DNA of 58,392 nt from Fibrobacter sp. (lineage in GTDB: Bacteria > Fibrobacterota > Fibrobacteria > Fibrobacterales > Fibrobacteraceae). Below are positions 34,195 through 42,300 of this stretch, piece after piece (the first letter of the stretch is position 1; each line of letters starts with the position of its first letter). Below the pieces are notes generated by a model. That model was not told the origin of the DNA, searched no databases, and saw only the letters and a list, made by a program, of their open reading frames with translations. The translations under genes were made by a program, and so were the position numbers. Where the stretch lies: positions 1 to 58,392 of the forward strand of contig JAKSIK010000015.1 in assembly GCA_024398835.1 (NCBI GenBank). Reading direction: 5' to 3'.

Positions 34195-35200
34195 ATCTTG
34201 TAGTGGCGGGACAGCTGGTCCGGCGTCACGTAGGCGTCGGAAATATGGGAGAGTGCTTCGTAGTCCTTCCCAACGAGTTCGGAGCCTTTGCAAGTATCCA
34301 GGATATTCGGATTCTTGAAGTAGGCGGCGGTACGGCTTGCGGCAATCCAGTATTTTTTGCCTTCGAATTCCACGAGGTTGTAGTCCATGTCCGGGCCCAC
34401 AACGATGCAGAAGTTGGAGTACAAAGTCCACGGAGTCGTCGTCCACACGAGGATGCTCGTATCCTTGAACTTGGCTTCGTCGGTAATGAGCGGGAAAATC
34501 AAAGTGAGGGACGGATCCTGACGGTCCTTGTAACCCTGGTTCGTTTCGAAGTTCGAAAGCGGAGTCGCGAGAGCCGGGCTGTACGGCTGGATGCGGTAGC
34601 CCTGGTAGATGAGGCCCTTGTCGAAGCACTGCTTGAACACCCACCACACAGATTCCATGAAGTTCTTGTCCATGGTCTTGTAGCCCTTGTCGAAATCGAC
34701 CCAGCGGCCCATGCGGCGAACGGTCTTCTTCCATTCGTTCGTGTACTTGAGCACCTTGCCGCGGCAGGTTTCGTTGAACTTGTCCACGCCCAGGTTCTGG
34801 ATTTCGGCGACACCAGCGAGGCCGAGTTCGTTCTGCACCAAGGATTCAATCGGAAGACCGTGGCAGTCCCAACCGAAACCGCGCGGAACGCGCTTACCCT
34901 TCATGGTCCAGTAACGCGGAACGATGTCCTTGATAGTACCGGCAAGCAAGTGGCCATAGTGCGGAAGGCCCGTTGCAAACGGAGGGCCATCGTAGAAAGT
35001 GTACGGTTCGGTTTCCGGACGGGAGTCCAGAGACTTCTTGAAACTATCATCCTTGTCCCACAGGCCGAGCACGCGCTCTTCGATTTGTGGGACAATTTCG
35101 TAAGCCGAGAGTCGCGGGAGACTGTTTACAGGCTCCCATGACCGAGGCGAAGAAGTTGGCGCTTGCGCCAGGTCTCTTCTTTCTTTACTTCACGGAACAT
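34195..35200 (-). pseudogene. Broken partial copy of ileS (residues 1-309)
   Basis: Matches the ileS region 29398-30326. The ATG at 35200 is followed by codons for MFREVKKEET, then about 77 foreign bases (a hairpin TGGCGC/GCGCCA and motif copy B) that bring a TAA and shift the frame, then ileS sequence again to RHYKI, where homology stops. A central stretch of about 690 bp looks identical to ileS, whereas the last 155 bp differ at about 19 positions. It contains the HYGH motif but no KMSKS. It cannot make an active synthetase. Confidence 0.85.
35104..35148 (+). other. Structured repeat motif, copy B (inserted near the ileS' start)
   Basis: Helix GCC 35104-35106 / GGC 35146-35148; loops GAGA / CGA; helix GTC / GAC; loop GC / AT; hairpin GGGAGACTG-TTTA-CAGGCTCCC (one mismatch). 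A second hairpin TGGCGC-TT-GCGCCA at 35157-35170 follows, as in copy A. Upstream it shares GACAA-T-CGTAA with copy A. Confidence 0.6.
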
Positions 35201-35300
35201 GTTCAGTCCTCAAGCATCCGCGTGTCTGGCATAAGCCCAACGGCCACGGCTTAAAATTTTCCGCGTGAAAAGTAGAAACTTTTGCAACTGACGATATAAA

Positions 35301-35323
35301 AAAGGGCAGCAGCGCCGCCCTTT
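35301..35323 (-). terminator. Terminator of the 35345-35989 gene
   Basis: AAAGGGC / GCCCTTT stem, followed on the minus strand by a T-run (TTTTTTATA). Confidence 0.75.
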
Positions 35324-35344
35324 ATTAGCAAGGTTTTAACTGAA

Positions 35345-35989
35345 TTACAGGAACCAGTAACCGACGCCGAAGTTCATAGTCATGAGGCGGGCGCCAGAGA
35401 GGTCCATAAGCCTATCATCCGCATCGGGGTAAAGTTCCAGGAATCCCATATACAAGCGGAAATCCACACTGAGCCTATCAATGACATAGGCGCCAACACC
35501 AAGAGTCATTCCCAAGCCAAAAACAGACTGATCTATTTCTTCATCCAGAGAATACGTGATATCCACAACATTCCCTGGTATTGTCTCACCATCAAGCGTT
35601 ACTTTATTCGAAACACTGAAATTGAGTTGAGGTCCAAGCATGGCAAAGAAACGTTTCGCAACAATACCGCGAGCAAGAAGCGGAATCTGCAAATCCATCT
35701 GGGTGAAGTTTACTTCGTAGAAATCCGTTTCTTGGCCGAGTTTGGAGTATCTGAAATTGATTTCCGGTGTAAAATGCAAAAATGGTCTGTATTCATAGCG
35801 GCCCTGCACACCAGCAACAAAACCTATGCCAGAGGGATTATCTTCACCTTCCCCACCATTCCAATCATCGTCCAATCCCCAAAGGAAGCCATATTCAAAG
35901 GCGGCGTGAGCACCGAAGCCAATCTCTTGCGCGAAAATGTTCGCCGATGCAAGACATAGAGTCATGAGGGCGATTTTGAGGAACTTCAT
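35345..35989 (-). CDS. Outer-membrane beta-barrel protein (PorT-like)
   Basis: 214 residues; signal peptide MKFLKIALMTLCLASANIFA, AAGGAG box, TATATT at 36022-36017. The mature part has alternating strands and motifs of small 8-stranded barrels (GFVAGVQGRYEY, TPEINFRYSKLG, MDLQIPLLARG, FGLGMTLGVGAYV) and ends in FGVGYWFL. Similar proteins are structural or of unknown role in the outer membrane. Confidence 0.75.
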   Translation of the reverse strand: MKFLKIALMTLCLASANIFAQEIGFGAHAAFEYGFLWGLDDDWNGGEGEDNPSGIGFVAGVQGRYEYRPFLHFTPEINFRYSKLGQETDFYEVNFTQMDLQIPLLARGIVAKRFFAMLGPQLNFSVSNKVTLDGETIPGNVVDITYSLDEEIDQSVFGLGMTLGVGAYVIDRLSVDFRLYMGFLELYPDADDRLMDLSGARLMTMNFGVGYWFL

Positions 35990-36136
35990 ACCTTCTCCTT
36001 GTAAGTTTATACGAAAAATATAACTAAACCCATCTCTTTTTGCTTGTTTTCAATACCCAGTTATGGCAATTAACGCCCTCTCACAACACAAACCGACATT
36101 CAAAAAGTCGTCATTCCCTAATTTCATCAATAAATT

Positions 36137-36203
36137 TGTCATTTCACCCCAAATTTTGCTATAATTAGCCGCGTCTAACAAAAGTTAGCCACGGCTAACT
36201 TTT
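36137..36203 (+). promoter_or_regulatory. feo operon promoter with two tandem metalloregulator boxes
   Basis: TTGTCA (36137-36142), 17 bp, TATAAT (36160-36165). Immediately downstream are TTAGCCGCGTCTAA (36165-36178, one mismatch from a palindrome) and TTAGCCACGGCTAA (36185-36198, perfect; arms extend over 36180-36203). Position and form suit repression by the DtxR-family protein encoded just downstream. Confidence 0.75.
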
Positions 36204-36225
36204 CACAAAATCAGCCGGAGGCCCT

Positions 36226-36696
36226 ATGGAACCCCAAAAACTGAGTCAAAGTCTGGAAGATTACCTGGAAATGGTACACATGCTGCGACTAGAGAGCCAC
36301 ATCGTCCGCATCAAAGACATTGCGGAAGCCCTTTCCGTCAAGATGCCCAGCGTGGCCAAGGCCGTGACCGAGCTTAAAAAACTGGGCCTCGTGGTGCAAG
36401 AGCCCTATGCCGGCGTGGAACTCACCGACGAAGGCAAAGCCCAGGCGGCAAAGATTCTGAACCGCCATATCCTTCTGAAAAGTTTCCTCATGCGACTCGG
36501 AGTTTCTGAAGATGTTTCCGACAAGGACGCCTGCTGCATGGAGCACATTCTTTCTGCAGAAACCCTCTCGAAAATCGAGACGTTCATGGAAAGCAAACAA
36601 AGTTCCAAGACCCAAAAGAGCAAAGTCCGCAAAGCCCCCGCCCGAAAAGCATATCATGCCAACCCCCATAAATTTTCAAAGCGCACCCACAAATGA
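36226..36696 (+). CDS. DtxR/MntR-family iron-dependent regulator
   Basis: 156 residues; GGAGG box. N-terminal winged HTH (SQSLEDYLEMVHML, RIKDIAEALSVKMPSVAKAVTELKKLGLV), then the metal-binding dimerisation region with DACCMEHILSAETL. It ends with a Lys-rich tail and lacks the SH3-like domain. It should sense Fe(II) or Mn(II) and repress from the palindromes at 36165-36203. Its ATGA stop overlaps feoA. Confidence 0.85.
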   Translation: MEPQKLSQSLEDYLEMVHMLRLESHIVRIKDIAEALSVKMPSVAKAVTELKKLGLVVQEPYAGVELTDEGKAQAAKILNRHILLKSFLMRLGVSEDVSDKDACCMEHILSAETLSKIETFMESKQSSKTQKSKVRKAPARKAYHANPHKFSKRTHK

Positions 36697-36932
36697 ATCG
36701 CGAACCCAAATTTTCAGAATTGAAAGTCGGCGAAAAGGCCGAAATCATCGGCTACAACCCCGGCGATGCCCAGTATAAATCCAAACTCTTGTCCATGGGT
36801 CTTGTCCGCGGCGTAGTGCTGGAAGTGTTGCAAGTGGCGCCCCTCGGAGACCCTGTGGAAGTCAGCGTCCTCGCCTACCGTTTGTCCTTGCGCAAAGAAG
36901 AAGCCAACGTGTTGAAGCTTCGGAGAATCTAG
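36693..36932 (+). CDS. feoA: Ferrous iron transport protein A
   Basis: 79 residues forming a single SH3-like domain (LKVGEKAEIIGYNPGD, KLLSMGLVRGVVLEVLQVAP, LGDPVEVSVLAYRLSLR). FeoA is a small cytoplasmic partner of FeoB. Translationally coupled to the regulator upstream (4-base overlap) and one base from feoB. Confidence 0.9.
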   Translation: MNREPKFSELKVGEKAEIIGYNPGDAQYKSKLLSMGLVRGVVLEVLQVAPLGDPVEVSVLAYRLSLRKEEANVLKLRRI

Positions 36933-36933
36933 A

Positions 36934-39324
36934 ATGCCTATCGAGAAAGAAGTCTTTACCATTGCCATTGCCGGGAATCCCAACTGCGGAAAGACCGCCT
37001 TGTTCAATTCTCTTACCGGCAGCAACCAGATTGTAGGCAACTGGCCAGGAGTCACTGTCGAGAAGAAGGAAGGAAGTTTCAAACTAGATAACCACACCAT
37101 CCGCGTAGTGGACCTGCCGGGCATCTACGCCCTCTTTGCCAACTCCGAGGACGAGCGCGCCGCCTTAGACTACCTGCTGAAAGGCGAAGCGGACTTGGTG
37201 GTGAACATTCTGGATGCCACCAACCTGGAGCGGAACCTGTTCCTCACCAGCCAACTGATGGAGAAAGGCGTCCCCATGGTGATGGCTGTAAACATGATGG
37301 ACATTGCCGCCCAACGCGGAATCCACATCGACCTGAAAAAACTGGAGGAACTGCTGGGAGTAACCGCCATCGGCCTTACCGCGGTCTCGCCCAAGAGCTG
37401 CGAAGGCTTCGTGAACGACCTCCACAAGTTGCTGCACAGTAGCGACTCTCTGCCCCTCCCGAAGGCGGTAAAGCATTCGGAAACATTGGAAGAACTCATT
37501 GCCGATATTTCCGTGCCCCTCACTCCTGTAGCTGAAAAACTGGGCGCCACGCCCCGCTGGACTGCGGTACAGTATCTGGAACACAGCGGCCGCGTGCTAG
37601 AACTGGCGAACGAAATGGGCATTGAAATTCCCCACGATAAGATTGAGGAGGATTTGGGCGAAGAAGTGGAGTTCGCCCTCGCCGACTCCCGCTATACCTA
37701 CGCGCGCGCCATTGCCCGTGCCATTGTTCGCGACAATACCAACAAACGCACCCGTACCGATAAACTGGACAAGTTGTTCCTGAACCGCATTCTAGGGATT
37801 CCTCTGTTCCTTCTGGCCATGTATCTAGTATTCTGGCTCGCGGTTACGGTAGGCAGCGCCTTCATCGATTTCTTCGATATTCTAGTAGGCGGAATTTTTG
37901 TAGACGGCACAGCGCTGCTGCTTGCAAATATTGGAGCGCCGGAATTTGTGACAGCCCTTCTCGCCAATGGCGTAGGCGCCGGCATCCAAACCGTAGCCAC
38001 CTTCATTCCCGTCATCTTCTTCATGTTTCTATGCCTATCCTTCCTGGAGGATTCCGGCTACATGTCTCGCGCCGCATTCGTAGCGGATCGCTTCATGCGG
38101 TTCCTCGGGCTTCCGGGAAAGGCTTTCGTCCCTATGCTGGTGGGCTTTGGCTGCTCCGTTCCCGCCCTCATGGGAACCCGCGTCATGGAGAACAAAAGAG
38201 AGCGCTTCCTCACCCTATTCCTGGTGCCCTTCATGAGCTGCGGCGCACGCCTCCCCGTGTACGCCCTCTTTGGGGCAGCCTTCTTCGGAAAATCTGCAGG
38301 TACCATGGTTTTCGCCATCTATGTGACGGGCATTGTCATCGCCCTCATTTATGGTTTGCTGTTGCGGCACACGCTCTTTAAGGGCAAGGAATCCACCTTC
38401 ATTATGGAACTGCCCCCCTACCACATGCCAAAGCCGCAAAACCTCCTAAGGCATGCATGGCTCCGGCTCAAAGAATTCATTTTCCGGGCAGGGAAAATCG
38501 TGGTCATCATGGTGACCATCCTCGGTTTCATGGGCTCCGTCGGCACCGATGGCAGCATCGGGAACGAGAACAGCGAAAAATCCATCTTGAGCGCCGTGGG
38601 CACTGCCATCACTCCGGTATTCGAGCCCTTTGGCATCGCCGAGGACAACTGGCCCGCCTCCGTAGCCCTCTTTACGGGACTTTTCGCGAAGGAGGCCATC
38701 GTAGGTACCCTCAATTCTCTGTACGCCATTGAAGGCACATCCTCACCAAACGAAAAAATTTTGACCCCAAAAAAACGAGCCGAAAATATTGCCGCAGCCA
38801 CTGAAGCCGCCAGCATTTCTGGCACTCTCGCCGCAAACCCCTTCGCAGAACAATACAACGCTAGTACAAATTTCAATATATTGGATATTACAAAAGAAGC
38901 CCTTTTGAGCATTCCCCAAAACCTCAAAGGCATCTTCGCCGTGTCCGTGAATCCCCGAAGTGGTTCCATTTCTGAGGACATGTCCATCGCGGAAGACGCA
39001 AGCACCGTCACAGCACTTTCCGCCATGCGCGCACGCTTCAGCCTCGGAAAGTTTCAGGTACTCGCCTACTTGCTTTTCATTCTGCTCTACGTGCCCTGCA
39101 TCGCCGCCATGAGTACCGCCTTCCGTGAACTGGGAAAATTCTACGGTACTCTCATGATGACTTTCCAAACCGCTATCGGCTGGAGCCTAGCCACTTTGTT
39201 CTTCCAAATTACCTGTGGCAAAAACGCTTTATGGATTGCGGTAAGCATCGCCTTGCTTGCAGGTACAATAATGGCTCTCACCTTTATCGGTAAGAGCCAA
39301 AAGAATCGCAGTCAGTTCCGCTAA
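36934..39324 (+). CDS. feoB: Ferrous iron transporter FeoB
   Basis: 796 residues. N-terminal G domain with G1 GNPNCGKTALFN, G2 GVTVE, G3 DLPGIY and G4 NMMD, followed by a helical GDI-like region and a membrane domain with the two Gate motifs (GFGCSVPALMGTR, FMSCGARLPVYALF). It imports Fe(II) across the inner membrane. A long periplasmic or cytosolic loop (about 600-690) separates late helices. In an operon with its regulator and feoA. Confidence 0.93.
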   Translation: MPIEKEVFTIAIAGNPNCGKTALFNSLTGSNQIVGNWPGVTVEKKEGSFKLDNHTIRVVDLPGIYALFANSEDERAALDYLLKGEADLVVNILDATNLERNLFLTSQLMEKGVPMVMAVNMMDIAAQRGIHIDLKKLEELLGVTAIGLTAVSPKSCEGFVNDLHKLLHSSDSLPLPKAVKHSETLEELIADISVPLTPVAEKLGATPRWTAVQYLEHSGRVLELANEMGIEIPHDKIEEDLGEEVEFALADSRYTYARAIARAIVRDNTNKRTRTDKLDKLFLNRILGIPLFLLAMYLVFWLAVTVGSAFIDFFDILVGGIFVDGTALLLANIGAPEFVTALLANGVGAGIQTVATFIPVIFFMFLCLSFLEDSGYMSRAAFVADRFMRFLGLPGKAFVPMLVGFGCSVPALMGTRVMENKRERFLTLFLVPFMSCGARLPVYALFGAAFFGKSAGTMVFAIYVTGIVIALIYGLLLRHTLFKGKESTFIMELPPYHMPKPQNLLRHAWLRLKEFIFRAGKIVVIMVTILGFMGSVGTDGSIGNENSEKSILSAVGTAITPVFEPFGIAEDNWPASVALFTGLFAKEAIVGTLNSLYAIEGTSSPNEKILTPKKRAENIAAATEAASISGTLAANPFAEQYNASTNFNILDITKEALLSIPQNLKGIFAVSVNPRSGSISEDMSIAEDASTVTALSAMRARFSLGKFQVLAYLLFILLYVPCIAAMSTAFRELGKFYGTLMMTFQTAIGWSLATLFFQITCGKNALWIAVSIALLAGTIMALTFIGKSQKNRSQFR

Positions 39325-39340
39325 ATCAGCGGGCTATAAA

Positions 39341-42300
39341 TTACTTCACCAGGAACTTGGCAGAAGTCATCTGGCTGCCCACCTTTACACGGAGGAAGTA
39401 CACGCCAGACTTGGGAGCAGCAACCGTCACCAGGTTAGCGCCACCCACTGCAGTGAACTTGCTGGTGGCGGCAATCTTTCCATTCACGCCCACCAACTGC
39501 ACAAGGCCCTGGGTGCCATTCATGCCATCGGCAGTGAAGCCAATCTGGAGAGAGCCGCCCTGCTGCACAGCGTGGAGTCCCTTCAAGGCATTGCTGCTAA
39601 CCACAGGAGCAGACTTGGAGACCTGAACCGTCACGGTCTTGGAATCCTTCTTCAAGGATACCGGCACAGACTTGCCATTGGTCATTTCAGTAGTCTTGCC
39701 ATCAACCGTGACGAAGACCTTCATGCCCTTGGCAGCAAGGGTTTCCATGCCTTCGAAGGAGAGGAATCCATCGCGAGCGGAGGAAGCGTTCACTTCCATA
39801 TTCCAGCTGTAGGATTCTGCAGCAGCCTTCACAAACTTGGCGAAGCGAGACTTGCCTTCCACAATGGAGAGGTTCACATGGTCACCCATTCCGGCAGGAG
39901 GTTCTTCCATGTTGGCACCATTGCCAGAGCCAATCACGTTCCAGGAATCCTTCTTGCCGCTTGCGTCAGCGAGAACTGCACGGAGAGACCAATCCATACC
40001 CTTGCTAGACTTGGCCAAAGCCTTCTTAGCAAGCGTTTCCGGTTCTTCCGCACCTTCCATCGCAATGGAGAAGTCCGGAGCAGAGGAAATACGGCAAGTA
40101 GTAGGAGCATTGACCTTAGCCCAGATAGCTTCGTAAGGAGCGAGAATTGCAACCGTTTCGTATTCCGCAGTTACCGGATTCCAGCGCCAGAATTCTGCAT
40201 CGCACTTTTCAGCGTCCTGCATATTCACATACCAACCATGAGGATTGGCCACCAGATTCCAACCGCTGTAACGGTTATCCAGTTCCCAAACGATTTCTGC
40301 ATCCTGGGTCGGCGTTTCAGCCTTCAACTTCAGAGGATTGCCATCCTTGGTGCCATACCAGAAGCCCTGAGTTTCATTGTATTCGGCGGATTCTTCGTAA
40401 GCGCGATACTGCCAGTAATCGCCAATGGGGTTCACTTCATCCCACCAGTAGAAGGCAGCATCGTCCTTATCTCTCAAGGCAGCCATATCCAAGGCAGAAA
40501 GGGCAATCATCTGCCAAGAGCGAGGTTGCACTTCAATCTCGCCAGAAACGGTAAAGTCCTTTTCGCAGGAGTCTGCAGCCACATCGCCAGCAAGTACAAG
40601 CTTCACCGTAAACTTCCCGATAGGAGCCGGAGACAGCACCCATTCACCGCGGGCGGCAGCATCCGTAATGGAATCCGTCAAGACGGTATCCATATACACG
40701 CCTTCATCGCCCAAGACAACCACGCGGGCAGAAGTCTTGTTTGTCACATCAAAGTTGTTGGTGCCAAAGGTCAAGCGAATTGCATTACCAGACTGCTCGA
40801 TGCGCGGCTCAACAATTTTCACAAATTCCACGCTGGAAGAGCTGGATTCCGGTTCAATGCTGGAGGAACTGGATTCCGGTTCTTCACTACTACTGGACGG
40901 AATCACTGAACTTCCATAGACAGCCACAACAGTCATATTCCCAGTCACCACACTGAAGTCTTCGCTCCATTTTTCAAATGTATAAGCGATACCACCAACG
41001 CTTTCACGAGTAGGTTCCGCGGGGGCCTTAGCAGACGCTCCATAGAAGACCACCTGTTCGTCAAGCACCGTTACAAAGTCATAATCCACAAATGTCACTT
41101 TGTAACTATTGAGAGCGGAATCAATCACAGCCACATATGTTGCAGCTTCGGTCACAGCAACAACATCCGTATTCCAGCCACCAAAACTGTAGGTATATTG
41201 AGCCGTATTAGCGGGAAGTGTCACACTGGGAGCCGTTGGGATTACGCCATATTCAATTTCACCAGACTGAAGAACAGTTTCCCCATTTTTAAATGTAACG
41301 AGGTACTTATTCTTCACGCTATCAATAATGGCCGTATAGGTCGCAGTATCAGACACGGCAACAATTTCCGGGTTCCAGCCACCAAAGCTATAGGTATATT
41401 CGGCGGTTTTAGCGGGCACCTTGACACTCGGACTAGTGGGCATTACATTATATTCAATGGCCGATTCCTGCAATACCTCTGTGCCAAGCATAAACTTGAC
41501 AACATAGGTATTGATTTTATATTGAGCAATAACGTTTACTTGACCACTAACATTCTTATAATCACCCTTCCAACCTATAAAGGTATAGCCCGTGCGAACC
41601 GGATCTGACGGAGGAATTGCATCCTCACCTCGCTGTACCGTCTGCATATTCAAAAGAGTCTTCTCATCAGCATCAAAGAAGTAAACCGTATAACTTTGAA
41701 CAGAATCTGGAGAAACTGCCGCATGAGTTGCATCAACGAAGAATGGGAAATTATCGTTCATGTCTTTTTCAAAAGTCCATACATAAGGGGTCTGCGCCGT
41801 ATTCATAAATCCGGCAAACGAAGCTGTCTGCATAGCCGTAACAACTTGTGTGCCATTTTTATTAGCATCAAGACTTGTTGACGCCCCATTGCGAATATTA
41901 TACTTCGCAGAGTAAAGGGGATGTGCAGGATCATTCATCCATACTGCGGTCAAATCATTATTGTAGCAATTGAAGTATCCCACCGAAGCAACTTCATCAC
42001 TCTTACCATAGTGATAATTATATTCCACGGCAAAGGAATCTGCAGCAGACACCATACCCGCCAAATACCCTGCCCGAGAGAAACCTTCTGCAGGAGCACT
42101 GATATTTCCTCGAGTAAAGGTATTCCTAGTGGAAATCTGCCTAGACGAAGTATTCAGGTTACCAAACAGACCGCCCACCATCACGCTGTCTTGGGCTGCC
42201 GAACCAGATACAACCACATCACCAATAACAGACAGTAAAGTAGCACTATTCACAGAAGAGCACCAACCGCAAACACCACCAACAGAGGTTATCGCTTCAG

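Noticed and set aside
39318..39332. Terminator CCGCT-AAATC-AGCGG between feoB and the surface protein gene
   Set aside because: Stem of only 5 bp, overlapping the feoB stop, and no T-tract on either strand.
39572..40909. 445-codon plus-strand frame inside the giant surface protein gene
   Set aside because: Antisense shadow of a repeat-rich gene, without ribosome site or recognisable domain.
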